Below are positions 1 to 10,303 of a DNA stretch of 64,000 bases, in pieces (the first letter of the stretch is position 1; the number at the start of each line of letters is the position of its first letter). Made by a program: the position numbers and the translations under genes. Source of the stretch: Ariolimax columbianus. Taxonomy: Eukaryota > Mollusca > Gastropoda > Stylommatophora > Arionidae. The stretch is taken from positions 45,145,175-45,209,174 of the forward strand of contig JAVGWX010000013.1 of assembly GCA_036924085.1 (NCBI GenBank). Reading direction: 5' to 3'. A model generated the notes under the pieces. The model was not told the origin of the DNA and made no database searches. It was given only the letters and a program-made list of their open reading frames with translations.

Positions 1-286
1 ACTCTTCCAGCGATGTTAGGGCCTGCTGCATCCGATTTCTTGCTATGGTGAGATTCTTTTCAGAGGTCCACATAGCCAGATCGTCTGCAAACATTGAGCT
101 ATGGACTCTTCTTGGTATATTCTCTGTAATGTCGTTTATATACACAAGGAAGAGTGTGGGTGACAGTACTCCCCCTTGGGGTACTCCCTGCTCGAGTGTC
201 ACCTTTTTGCTCATCTGCCCTTGTACTTGGACTCTGGCCGTTCTGTTTTTGAGGTAGTGGTTGATCCACTTGTACATTTTCCCATA
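1..286 (-). pseudogene. LINE-A reverse transcriptase fragment (cut by window edge)
   Basis: Read on the minus strand this stretch gives the start of the thumb-side RT block: YGKMYKWINHYL, then QGVPQGGVLSPTLF (RT motif B region) and SSMFADDLAMW, which holds the catalytic FADD box (motif C; codons near 68-91). An RT of this type copies LINE RNA into DNA at the nicked target. The sequence is nearly identical to the plus-strand RT near 25590-25715, so both belong to one family. The window edge removes the rest, and a short 38-bp repeat starts exactly where homology ends at 286/287. No start codon applies because this is an internal piece. Confidence 0.85.
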
Positions 287-402
287 GGTTAATGGACTAA
301 AACCACATAGACCTTGGATAAGTTGGTTAATGAACTAAAACCATGTAGAACTTGGATAAGGTGGTTAAGGGACTCCAATTATCCAGACACTGGATAAGTT
401 TG
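287..402. repeat. 38-bp tandem repeat, 3 degenerate copies
   Basis: Three units start at 287, 325 and 363 with GGTTAATGRACT-like beginnings and CTTGGATAAG ends. The array begins at the breakpoint of the LINE-A fragment. Confidence 0.75.
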
Positions 403-579
403 GTTGAGACAGACAGACATGGTGAAAAAGCTGATTGATTTCCATTGGGTGGAAGGAATTCTAAATGTGACTAGACTTTCTGCTGTCATATGGCCTATTG
501 TGTAAGACATTTATTTGCAACCAGGAAACAATAAAAACTGAACGGACAGATTTACATAAGAACAATGAATGAAGTCACT

Positions 580-882
580 TTTTCTTCTTCCTCGTCCATC
601 CTCCAAAAGACGTTGTGTTGCAGTTTACAACGCTGCTGTATTATGTGTGCCTTTTGGCCAGACACATTTGGTTTCAGCTGGCTTTTTTTTGGGTACCGAG
701 TTTGCCTTAACGCTGCAATCCCTTAGTCAAACTACACTAGTGCAGTCCATTTTCAAGAGTACGGTCTTGGTCAGCTGTGGTTCACTGACCATGATGGAAG
801 CAGCCAGCTCTGGTTCACTGACCATGATGGAAGCAACCAGCTAAGAATCACTGGCTGCTGTCAGGTCATTCACTGCAGCGTT
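580..882 (-). mobile_element. R1 retroposon copy (degenerate)
   Basis: This copy shares the R1 order on the minus strand: a TTCTTCTTCC tail complement at the left, then the CGTTGTGTTGCAGTTTACA core, a CAGACACATTTGG segment and a GGTTCACTGACC segment at the right. The last segment occurs twice as a ~30-bp tandem (near 777-842). The same segment is expanded about 43-fold in the R1 copy at 31.5-33.8 kb, so this copy shows an early stage. It has no coding capacity. Confidence 0.65.
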
Positions 883-1225
883 TTTTACCCCAGATAATCT
901 TTTTTTAGAGTTTTTTTTCAGACATTGCAGACAACTTCACTCTCAGTGGGGACTGTGCTTGCCTGAAAATCAGACTTGTATATCCAAGTATTGGAGAACC
1001 TTCAACTATAGATGGGCTAGTTAAAGGGGGTTAGAGCACTTGTCGTACACAGAAAAAGCATTTTCTGCCCCTGCAAGGACACTATTTAGGGCACCTTTCA
1101 GAAACCCAAGATAGAGCCCTTCGATGCTCAAGCAGTGACCTTTTCAGTAGCACTTTTCGTGATAATGTTGCTAGTCCTATACACAACTATTTATAGTTTC
1201 CTTTCTCACCATTCTTAGTGGTATT
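883..1225. other. No recognised feature
   Basis: AT-rich sequence with no ORF, tRNA-like box pair or repeat that I can place. Confidence 0.4.
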
Positions 1226-1450
1226 ACTTAACTTAACGTCTTTATACTGGTTTGGAAGACTCTGTAGAGTCTGTATACAATCAGTTTCTTTAACATTCAC
1301 TTAATCTAACAATACCTATGCGTATCCAATCTATTGTTGAAAGTATTAATTGACCTTGTCTCCACTATTTCCTGTGGCAATGCATTTCAAGCATTCATCA
1401 CTCTCTGACCAATATTTCCTGGTATCTAATCTGAACCTTTCTTCACCAGG
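1226..1450 (-). mobile_element. LINE-H 3' end (hairpin tail)
   Basis: Minus-strand 3' end of the hairpin-tailed LINE. From right to left it holds the degraded C-terminal coding end (complement of the CATTCATCACTCTCTGACC motif; a residue stretch like RVMNAWNALP in better copies), then the 3' UTR, then the nested stem-loop with ACTGGTT/AACCAGT outer arms and AGACTCT/AGAGTCT inner arms, then TTAAGTTAAG. The 5' part is missing, as is usual for truncated LINE insertions. Confidence 0.75.
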
Positions 1451-1738
1451 ATCTTTATGTGCATATTTCTAGTCTATTTAAAAAAAATATTTTTTCTCTG
1501 TTACAATTTGTTACATTATGTCGCTCATTGCCACATCACTCTGCCGATGTCTTGTCCGGCTTGCATTGGTCATCGCTTGTCGGTCATGAGGTATTGAGGG
1601 CTTCTTTTCAACTTCTTATGGCTTCCAGTTTCTACACAGTGGTGTGATCCGCCCCATGTCCAGCCATTCTTAGTCGCATTGGACTGTGCTTGGCTGGTTG
1701 CAGTGTAACTATTCTCTGCTCCTCTTTTGGGCCCCAAT

Positions 1739-2119
1739 AACACACGAGCTGTTTAATGCCCGCAATGAGCAAATTTACTCTTTTGCGGGTCTTGAAAAGG
1801 ACGTTAAGTGGCAGGTTGTAGTAACTTTCCTCACATCCTGAGCATGCTACTGAAGGTGGACCACGATCCTCTTGGCGGTTGTGTTATGCTTGGCTTTATC
1901 TGCGTGGCGCTCACTACTACGGTGATCACATTGATCCACATCTCGTCAACCTTGTTGCCTTGAAAACAGCCTGTTTCCAGGGAACGCTACATGGAAAAGA
2001 GGTTGTGTTCTTGGTTAGTGTATTGTGCATGACCCTGTTGCAACGTCCTGGTCAGTATATTGTGTATAACCCTGTTGCAACGACCTGGTCTAGCGTCTCA
2101 GTTCCCCAACACACGAGCT
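1739..2119 (-). mobile_element. R2 retroposon with exact 12-bp TSD
   Basis: The element spans 1751-2107 and is bounded on both sides by AACACACGAGCT (1739-1750 and 2108-2119), a perfect target-site duplication. The body has hallmarks seen in other R2 copies: a TTTACTCTTTTG segment, a GTAGTAAC...CACATCCTGAGC segment, GCTTGGCTTTATCTGCG, and a terminal GCGTCTCAGTTCCCC. A ~45-bp unit containing GTCAGTATATTGTG is duplicated near 2010-2085. R2 has no ORF; the TSD and defined ends point to retroposition by a LINE. Confidence 0.8.
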
Positions 2120-2479
2120 AGTGATGCATGAACCACCTCGACGACAGTCCTACATATGTGATACCTGGGATGAAAAGATTTGAACCACTCTCCTTCCAAG
2201 CCTGTTCCAAATAACTAATAATGAGAGTTGTTTTTGGGGCTAGCAACATCATCATGTACAAAAATCACTGCCATTATAATCAGCCACTGAAAAAGCTCAC
2301 ATACAGGCTTCCTGTATATAGACCAGATGCATTTAAAACCTTTTCTTCACATCAGGTGAATTACCTTGACAGCCAAGCAATAATGTTATACTTTCCAGAA
2401 TTTAATTTAGTTAATTTATTTATCTATCCATCTGTGAACTGTAATTTTGGATTTTAATCAGGCATATCTTTTGTAACTG

Positions 2480-2825
2480 GTTGCCTGCACAAAATACAAG
2501 GGTGGAAATGGTATGTCAAGATCACCAATGTGGAAGTGATGGAAAAACTGGACAAATACCAGTGGGGCATGAAATACGGAGCAGGCGATGGTGATGGATA
2601 AGTTACACATTACGGAAACCAGTGGGTAACATTACCAGACAAGCTCTGTTTTGGAATCCACAAGGCAAGAGAAGTAGAGGAAGACCGAGACACACATGGA
2701 AGAGGGAAATGGAAGCAAATATAAAGGCAACAAACAGGACGTGGACAGAATTGGCTCAGATGGCTCATGATAGGAAGACTTGGCGAGTATTTGTTGAGGA
2801 CCTATGCTCCATCGGGAGCTGACAG
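2480..2825 (+). pseudogene. LINE-W ORF2 C-terminal fragment
   Basis: The frame ending at 2822 reads NITRQALFWNPQGKRSRGRP followed by HTWKREMEANIK and ...DRKTWRVFVEDLC. This is the conserved tail of a LINE ORF2, downstream of the RT thumb, found in many invertebrate LINEs. Upstream (2480-2620) the same protein continues with stops and frameshifts. The copy at 34095-34450 is closely similar over its full length, and more diverged pieces lie at 13135-13310 and 36505-36776. No RT catalytic motif is present. Confidence 0.8.
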
Positions 2826-2850
2826 GTTTTGTATTTGATATCAAGTGTTT

Positions 2851-3146
2851 AATGTCAGAATGAGGATTCTGTGGCAAAGTGGTTAAGCCATCGGCTTTGT
2901 GATCAGGTGGTGTGGGTTTGGACTGGACTCCGTCGTCTTTTTCACGGGTGCTTGATAATGAGTTCCCTGCATCTCGTAGTCACCCTCTAGTCGTCTTGTC
3001 CATGACTTGCCACTGGGGTCGGCGGCACAAGACGAGAGAGTGAGGATAAAAAGTAGCGCAGTTAATCTTTACTAAAAATAGCACTAGCAAATAAACTATG
3101 CCATCATCGTCTGCGATGGACGGCAGCCTTTACCTTTGAATGTCAG
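2851..3146 (+). mobile_element. S1 tRNA-derived SINE with 8-bp TSD
   Basis: The element is about 280 bp between AATGTCAG duplications at 2851-2858 and 3139-3146. Its head matches pol III internal promoters: an A box TGGCAAAGTGG and a mutated B box GGGTTTGGACT (GGTTCGACTCC in the better copies). The body includes CACTGGGGTCGG and ACGAGAGAGTGAGG; the tail is CTTTACCTTTG. Two further copies lie at 49053-49340 and 60904-61171. Confidence 0.85.
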
Positions 3147-3149
3147 GTA

Positions 3150-3565
3150 ATCAAATATTATTTAAACTCATTTCGGTCTTTTGCCTTGGAGTACCATGTT
3201 GGGCCAACGACTTTTCTCAGGCCCCCTCTCCATCTCATTGGTGGATGTCCAAGTGGACATTCAAAGTTTTAGAGTCACCTGGACATTACTTGTTATGTCC
3301 ATCTTTTGTCAGGCATGTACGCCACATCTGAATATTCTCGACACTGCTGTATCTTTTAAATCCTTAAAGGTGGTTTGGTGCCTGATTTGTGTGTTGTGAA
3401 TTTGGTCCTGTAGAGAGACTGTCAATATTCTTTGCTCAATTGCCCTTTGTGCAACTCAAAGCTTCTTTGCGTCTTACATTCCGCAGGTTCTGAACCTCGC
3501 ATCCATATACTATGGGTGGAATAACCATGCTGTTGAAGATGTGAGTTCTTTTCCTATGGTGTCTC
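3150..3565 (-). pseudogene. LINE ORF2 C-terminal remnant
   Basis: The minus strand, with several frameshifts, gives pieces such as VAQRAIEQRILTVSLQDQI and NTQIRHQTTFKDL, then MERGPEKSRW. These match the region after the RT thumb in another LINE family. The copy is heavily degraded. Confidence 0.55.
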
Positions 3566-3639
3566 ATTTATTTATTTGCTTTTAATCAGTTCAGTTTAAG
3601 TGCCATCTCCGCATCAAAAATCGGCTGCAATGAATCTTC

Positions 3640-4140
3640 ATTGTACTCTATCTCTTGCAATAAAGGTTCTGACAAGCTTTTTCCAGTCCATTTCCTGATG
3701 TTATCCACCTGATTAAAACATTGTCTCTTGAATGACAGCCTTCCACGCTCAACTCTAGTATGGTCTTCAACAAGGAGGTATGTCTTGCTATATGGCCAAA
3801 ATAACGTAACTGTCTAACCCTGATTTTGGTCATTAATTCTCTTTTCACCCCCAACATTTCCAATACCTTCACATTTGTTTTCTTCTCTTTCCAAGAAATG
3901 CTACCCAATCTTCTATATACCCACATTTTGAAGGCTTCAATACCCTTTTCCAACTTGTTATTCATTGTCCATGTTTCTGCGCCACAAAGTAGTGACGAGT
4001 ATACATAACACCTGACAATTCTCATTTTCAAATTATGATTTATCTGTCAGTATGTGCCGCATGTTGCTGAATTCCATTTTAGCCATACGTATTCTCTTTA
4101 TGATTTCCTTTTCACACCTACCTTCTTCCGTTATTATATG
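3640..4140 (-). pseudogene. LINE ORF2 thumb and C-terminal fragment
   Basis: A 127-aa minus-strand ORF (4031 to 3648) carries CYVYSSLLCGAETWTM, EAFKMWVYRRLGSISWKEK and IRVRQLRYFGHIARH, the typical post-palm motifs of a LINE ORF2. The YADD-bearing palm is absent, so no activity is possible. The expected glycine/arginine-rich tail is mutated to EGCHSRDN. Related pieces of other families lie at 18640-19290 and 44440-46555. Confidence 0.8.
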
Positions 4141-4425
4141 TCCTAAATATGATTGTTAATATGATTTTAGATATTCATGTTGTTATCACTTGACATTATT
4201 CTCCTTGTACAGTTAGTTTCTCTTCTCTGAGGATTTTCTTAACCCTAGTCCTTGTTTTTAAAAAAAAACGTATTTAGTTGAAAACTCAATTCATATCTGT
4301 CATTGTTCTCACGTTTAACTCCCATTTAATGTTTATTATTTTCAACCACAATTGGCATCCAGTTTTACTGCTTTCCTCTCCATATCTTTATGTCCTTTAC
4401 TGGATATCTCGTATAAACTCAAATT
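4141..4425. other. No recognised feature
   Basis: AT-rich sequence, no convincing ORF or repeat. Confidence 0.35.
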
Positions 4426-4427
4426 AC

Positions 4428-4625
4428 TTAACTTAACTTAACGTCTTTATACTGGTTTAGAAAACTCTAGAGTCTGTATACAACCAGTTTCTTGGAGAGT
4501 GATTTTTACCCATGTGCCAGTCCATCTTAATAGAGTCAAACACTAGAGCTAAGTAGACCTGCAGCCAGTTAGGCACCAACTATAGCTGCTCTTAACAAAC
4601 CACCTGGGTAATTGAGAGGGGAATG
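4428..4625 (-). mobile_element. S2-type SINE body with LINE-H tail
   Basis: Reading the minus strand: an ACCACCTGGG complement segment, a CAGTTAGGCACC complement segment, then GAAACTGG and the LINE-H stem-loop, ending in TTAAG repeats. The same body in the opposite orientation lies at 10100-10303, there attached to a tRNA-like head. This copy lacks the head. Confidence 0.6.
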
Positions 4626-5260
4626 TTGATAGAACTTTGATACATTGAATGGTAAAATAAAACATGTAAATTATGTGCTAAATGTACTGTAAAAATAAAT
4701 AAATCAAAGCTACCCAGTAGTGAAGGTTAATACAAACATATACAGGTAATGACTCAGTGGCCGCATCAAGACAAAAACAAAATGAAACCCACTTTACTGC
4801 TACAAGACCTTCATCAAGTACAAAATACAGTTTGAGTTCGCAGCCATTACCAGGAAGTGGCCAGGAGTATGTGAGACATGGTATGCCAGTTATGATGATG
4901 ATTAGACCAGTCAAGAAATGCACTGTAACACTGATTGTATTTGTTTAATTTTTGTATGCACTTTCCGTTTGATGAAAAAATAAAGTACTTTCTAACACTA
5001 CATTCTAAAGGAACAGAGCTTACAAATTGATTGAGCGCCTTTTATACGATATGCTCAACAACGATAAGCAATATACTGCAAATCTATATACAATAAATAT
5101 TCACAATTAACTTAAATGTAACTTGCACTGGTTACTTATAATTCGTACATTATGTTCGCACTTCTTTCACAATTTCAGTTCCATCGTTTTCAAAAGGTTT
5201 TTATCTTCTAAAGCGTTTTATTATTGCAAATTATGGAAATTTATTCTTCTGAGTTGTCTT
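4626..5260. other. No recognised feature
   Basis: Contains short opposed ORFs (60-80 aa) without recognisable motifs. I see no gene here. Confidence 0.35.
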
Positions 5261-5261
5261 T

Positions 5262-5512
5262 AAAGGGATGTGTCGTAGTTCACGGTGAGGCTGCATTACC
5301 CGCACCTTTCAGGCCGTCACATCCGGTTTCGGCTGGTGTTTTTGGGTGCCGTATTTGCAGTCCCACGGTGATCTCTATTCTCTTGCAGCCTGTTTCCAGG
5401 GCCAGCACTTTGAGGTGAAATAGAATCTTGGTCAGCTCTGGTTCGCCGACCCTGATGCAGGAAGCCAGCTACGAGTTGCTGGCTGCTGTCAGCTCATTTA
5501 TTGTGCTGTATC
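5262..5512 (-). mobile_element. R1 retroposon copy (degenerate, tail lost)
   Basis: The R1 core is recognisable as GCACCTTTCAGGCCGTCACA, TCTTGCAGCCTGTTTCCAGG and CAGCTCTGGTTCGCCGACCC, in the same order as the copy at 48158-48503. The GAA tail is not visible. Confidence 0.6.
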
Positions 5513-5999
5513 TTCCACCTCTCTTTCTTTTTGTCTTTTTTTTCTTTCTTCCCCCCCTTTGTCTTTTATTTTTTTCCTTCTTTCTTCTTCTCAATTTGTG
5601 GGTAACATTTTTTCAACCATTCGGGCTCATAAGAAAATTATTCAAATCATTCCAAATTTAAACTGCACGTCTTGAAAATCTAATTTTTTCAGCAATGGTT
5701 TCCATCCTTTGATTTTTAGAGTTATCTAGGGATTCTTGAAGAGATCAACTGGGGTGTTCACAAACCAAATCATAAATTTTAATTGGGGTTTCTGTTCAGT
5801 ATGTTTGCAATTTCACAGCAAGCGACTGGTTATCAGAGGTCTGCAATCTAAATAAGTCTGATAACCACTGCGTTATAGTAATCGAAAACGGACATGGTAG
5901 TTTTGCATGTATAAAATTTGCATCATTAGGGCATGTGATCTGCCCAGGTCACAAATCAACAGTTAATTATTCGCTGATATTTTGTATGTGAGTGCATGT

Positions 6000-6245
6000 T
6001 ATACTTACTAAATACTTAGTCAACTCTTCTTCACCTTGAGGTTTACATTTTTGCCAATAGAAATCTGGACTATTTCATGTGCTGTTTTCTCTTGGGCTGG
6101 TTCCAGTCTAGTCACCGGTCTCTTATGAACATCCAATCTGTTCTTGAATGCATTCATTGGACCTGCTTCCACTATTTCCTGGGGCAATGCATTCCAAGCA
6201 TTCACCACTCTCTGACTAAAAAAAATATTTCCTAATATCTAATTT
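6000..6245 (-). pseudogene. LINE-H ORF2 C-terminal end
   Basis: The minus strand reads MVNAWNALPQEIVEAGPMNA then FKNRLDVHK, the C-terminal end of the hairpin-tailed LINE, preceded (higher coordinates) by the ATATTTCCTAATATCTAA complement. The 3' UTR differs from the hairpin type seen elsewhere, so this may be a sister subfamily. Confidence 0.7.
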
Positions 6246-6761
6246 TTTGTTGCTTTCCCACTCATTTCTTCCCCTGTGGCTTCCAATCAAGTGTATGTCA
6301 GGTTATGTTGTTAAGTTAAATGCTGAGGGTGTGTTGTATCCACCCCAAAATTTTGTCAGTGATTTCCAGTTCAATTAATTATTGTGTTCTTTAGTTAAGG
6401 TTATGAATACATATGTGCTCGTTATGTTAAATGGTAGAATAATTTGTCTGTTTTGGAGGACGCCTCAAACTACCGCAATTATTAACTTTCAAGATATCTT
6501 ATGGTGAATCTAAAATTGACTATTAGCAGTTGTGTAGAAGGATCCACTAGCTATTATTTCATTTTTATAATGAATCTTCTCTCATGACTGTTGCATAGAT
6601 AGGGTTCTGTGAATATTAGGATGCACTGTGTTGTCTGACAAGGACAGGCTGATATACTACATGGTGATTCAAAAAGCCTCGATCAATTAATCAAAATCGT
6701 TCCAGCTCTCTGTGGAGCATAGGTCTTCAACAAAAAAAACTGTCAGGTCATCAAACATTGA

Positions 6762-6944
6762 TCTGTCTATCTGCTGCCGAAGGCGGATGTGTCGAACAAA
6801 ATTGTGCAAATATCGTAGTCAAACTGTAAAATAGCTACACAACGCATTGAGTTCTCCGGACTACATCCCTACTTGCAAAACCCTGTTCAAGGCTTGGTAG
6901 TGTTAGATTGAGGATGAATGCAGCAGAAGAAGAAGAATCCTGTT
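6762..6944 (+). mobile_element. R1 retroposon 3' part with GAA tail
   Basis: The R1 3' half runs from GGCGGATGTGTCGAAC through TAGCTACACAACGCATTG and TTCTCCGGACTACAT, and ends in CAGCAGAAGAAGAAGAA. It is 5' truncated. Confidence 0.7.
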
Positions 6945-7282
6945 GCATCTGGTGTTTTGCGTGCAATTGCATTTCCTTATCAATGTATAGAGAATTTTGG
7001 AATAACTGGTAGTTTTGAAAATATGGCACCAGGAAAAGAAGTAGAAACATTTCAGATATGGACTGTACAGAAGAGCAGTCAGAGTATCATAAATGGCAAG
7101 AAATATCCAAGAAAGAAATTATGAAAATTAAAGTTGGTGAAACTATAAGCGGATTAAGATTTTTGTGACATAAATGATTACTGTCAATATCTATGTTTGA
7201 TGATTTTTTGATTGATGTTAGAAAGGACGTGTATGGGGGTGGCATCAATGATTACCGTGAATAATATGACTGGATAATTTTC

Positions 7283-7470
7283 TGATGTTTGGTGACTTTA
7301 AAACGTTTGTGAAATAACAAGATGTTTGTTACATCAACATTACTGAGAATAATAATGTAGTTTGATAATTTTCTGATGTTTGATGACTTTAAAACGTTTG
7401 TGAAATAACAAGATGTTTGTTACATCAACATTACTGAGAATAATAATGTAGTTTGATAATTTTCTGATGT
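7283..7470. repeat. 91-bp tandem duplication
   Basis: The segment with GACTTTAAAACGTTTGTGAA and AACATTACTGAGAATAATAA occurs twice in a row almost unchanged, with a weaker relative upstream near 7200-7280. Confidence 0.75.
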
Positions 7471-8029
7471 TTGAGACAGAATAAGTGGGACATCATTGAT
7501 TGCAGAGACTAGTCTGATATTAGAAGATTTGATGAGAAGAAGAAATGTGCGACATCAAAGATTATGATTTTCAATGTTTTCTCATGTTTTAATCACAGAT
7601 TTCAGAATTCTATAATTTTCTTTTAATTATAACATTTCACCAAACAAGATTTATTTGATATCAGAACTCGATATGGCTCCTATTGGAGCATAGAACTGAA
7701 AGTATGCTGTCCACTAACAACTATTTTAGGCTGTCGTCTTCAGTTCCGCTCGTAGAACTCCAACTGTCTTGGCTTCCTCTCTACCATTCTCATCAGAAGT
7801 TCTTTGGCCTCCCCACTCTTTTCTTCCTTTGTGGTTTCCAATTCACAGAGTGTCTGGTTATCTTGTTAAATTTTATTCTGAGGTTGCGTTATGTGAATCC
7901 TCACTTTTCTGCTTTGTGTTCCACTATATTAATTTTGCCTCGTTCTTCAGCCTAGGTTATGATAACTCACTTTGCCCATTTAAAAACCCACAAAGTAAAG
8001 AAATATTATTTTTTTAAATTTTTATTACA

Positions 8030-8185
8030 CTGTAACAACCTTGACAAAATGGTGTTCAAATATTGATAATCAGCTTAGGTATAATGGAGCATCTTGATTC
8101 TGGGAACTGAACCCCCAGTACTATCGCTCCAAGAACCCAGTGCTCTAAGTGCACACCGATGCGCCTATGAAAAAAAAACTTCTCG
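8030..8185 (-). mobile_element. Possible tRNA-like SINE head
   Basis: On the minus strand GGGGGTTCAGTTCCCAG fits a B box, preceded at tRNA-like distance by GTGCACTTAGAGCACTGGG. The A box is weak, and I see no tail or TSD. Confidence 0.35.
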
Positions 8186-8514
8186 AAATAAATTGAAATT
8201 TTGTGATTTCGTCTGTGAGGTATCTCTGAACACATAAGATGAGAACCTCTGTCTACAAACATTGAATGGGTGGGGCATGTATCCTTAAAGGGCTTAATAA
8301 ATCTGAGAAGTTGAAAATGTGCTTTACAAACAATAAATAGTGTGCTAGTTTATGGGCACAAGATAAGCTCTTCTAGTGTAGAATGCTTTCCAACACTTGG
8401 GTTTGTGTACCTAGCTGAGTGCATTAACCTTATTTAGCTTCACAGTGAGCTGTAGAAAAATCTTTCTGAATATTATGTGGTACAGCTGATAGGTTCATTG
8501 TCTTTCCCCGGGGA

Positions 8515-9160
8515 TTACTGAAGAGGTGGGAGAAGAGGAAGATGGTTAGGAATGAGAAGAAAAGGAGGAAGAGAAGAGAGGAACGAGGAAGAAAAATAAG
8601 GAGCAGTGGAAGAAGAAGAATAAATAGGGGAACGTAGACTGATGAGGCACAGAAGAAGAAGAGGAATGAGGGAGTAAGAGGGGCAAATGAAGAAAAGAGT
8701 AGAAGGAGGAAAAGAATAAGAGAAGAATGAAGGAGAAGAACAGAAAGGAGGAGAAGAGAAGAAAATGAAGGCAGAGAATAAACAGAAGAATGAATAGAAG
8801 GAGAATGAACAGAAGAAGATGGAGAATAAATATGAGAAAGAGAATGAACAGAAGAAAAAGAAGAAGAAAAAAGAGGGAGAACAAACAAACAGAAGAAGGA
8901 AGATGAACAGAAGAAAAAGAATAATGAACAAAAGTTAAGAAGAAGAAAGAGAATAAACAGAAAAAATAAGGAGAATTAACAAAAGGAGAAAATGAGAATT
9001 AACCGAAGAAATAAGAAGAAGAATGGATGCAAGAAAGAGAATGATCAGGAGAATGACTAGAAGAAGATGAAGGAGAATGGACAGAAGTACGATGATGAAA
9101 AATAAAAAGAAAAGAAGGATAAAAAGAGGATGACGAAGAAGACGATGACAATACATAATG
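8515..9160 (+). repeat. Purine-only GAA/GGA-rich tract
   Basis: About 640 bases are almost entirely A and G, with GAAGAA, GAGGA and AATGAACAGAAGAA variants. The minus-strand ORFs here (up to 152 aa, Ser/Leu/Phe-rich) are translations of the tract and not genes. The composition resembles a drifted expansion of a (GAA)n retroposon tail, but no R1 or LINE body adjoins it. Confidence 0.7.
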
Positions 9161-9479
9161 AGCTTCAAGGATGTCTGAGCTAGATATTGTTTATTTCATG
9201 TTAGTAATTGATGGATGTTATTCCAACATTCCTGTTGTGTATCCCTGTGCCAGATTGCACTGTTGGCTTGCTACGCCTAGCTTCGTCCGCCAGTACCCTG
9301 CTGTCTCAAACCTAGTCATGCTCATGTGTTACAGTGCATCGGAGTGTATGTGTGTGCGCTAATGAACGTGGCTAAATATAGACTTTGTTGTTATGTTGAA
9401 TGTGGTAGAGTTAACCAATAGTTGCCATGGTTATTACCATTGAAATGCTCTCATTGATTTTATGTACTTATTTTATTGT

Positions 9480-9640
9480 CAAAAATCTGCCGAGGACAGA
9501 TGTGTCCGACTGAAAGGTGCAAATATCCCAGTCAAGCTGTAAATTAGCGGCACAACGCATTCCGTTCTCCGGACTACATTTTGCTGCCTGCAAAGCTTTG
9601 TTCAGGGCTTGGTTCATTGAGAATGAACGAAGAAGATTGT
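9480..9640 (+). mobile_element. R1 retroposon 3' part
   Basis: Shows CAGATGTGTCCGACTGAAAG, GGCACAACGCATTCCGTTCT and a short AACGAAGAAGA tail. It is 5' truncated. Confidence 0.7.
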
Positions 9641-9814
9641 CAAAAATAGCATACCCCACTTAACCAATCATCCAACAACAACACACATACGAAAACATTG
9701 ATCACAATCTATTTTTAGTGCTCTGCACTTTACAGATTTTAAAAACATATTTTTTGCTCTGAGGCCAGATAAATTGATCACTTTGTTTGGAATGAAACAA
9801 TAACTAACTAGGGC

Positions 9815-10303
9815 GATGGAGGCTGCGTGGTTTAGGGGTGAAGCATCCGTTTTACAATTCAAACGCACCCAGTTCGAATCACGATCGTGGCCAGTTTGGC
9901 AGACATGGGTTTTTTCCGCTACTCATTGTATGGAAAGTAACGGCAACCTATCATACTGTACACTTGCCAAGAAACTTATAACAGCCAAATAGGCTGGCGG
10001 CTGTAAGAAGCCACGTACTGTAAAGGACATGTTACTTACTTTTTAACTAAGGGGATTTGTTGCCCAGACAAAATTTTAAATTCTAGCTTATACAAATTTT
10101 TTCACAAATTATTTCTACCTTCCCCCAGGTGGTTTGTTCAGAGCAGCATATATATGGCGCCTAACTGGTTGCGGGTCTACTTAGATCTAGTGTTTGAGTC
10201 TATTAAGATGGACTCGCACATTTGTTAAACCACCGTCCAAGAAACTTTGTATACAGACTCTGCAGTCTTCTAAACCATTGTAAAAGACGTTAATTCAACA
10301 AAC
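9815..10303 (+). mobile_element. S2 SINE: tRNA-like head, LINE-H tail
   Basis: The head has an A box-like GTGGTTTAGGGGT (about 9829) and a B box-like AGTTCGAATCA (about 9871), spaced as in a tRNA. A body with CTTCCCCCAGGTGG and CCTAACTGGTTGCGGG follows. The last ~60 bp (CCAAGAAACTTTGTATACAG, then CTCTGCAG...TCTTCTAAACCA) match the 3' end of LINE-H, including a decayed form of its stem-loop. Such tail sharing is how many SINEs recruit a partner LINE reverse transcriptase. I treat it as one element because 4428-4625 repeats the body-tail order. Confidence 0.6.

Noticed and set aside
4678..4948. Opposed 81-aa and 63-aa ORFs as genes
   Set aside because: Short, overlapping on both strands and without motifs; part of the segment recurs near an AAC-rich region at 31.15 kb.
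8430..8931. Ser/Leu/Phe-rich membrane proteins on the minus strand
   Set aside because: Three overlapping frames are open at once over a purine-only tract; compositional artefact.
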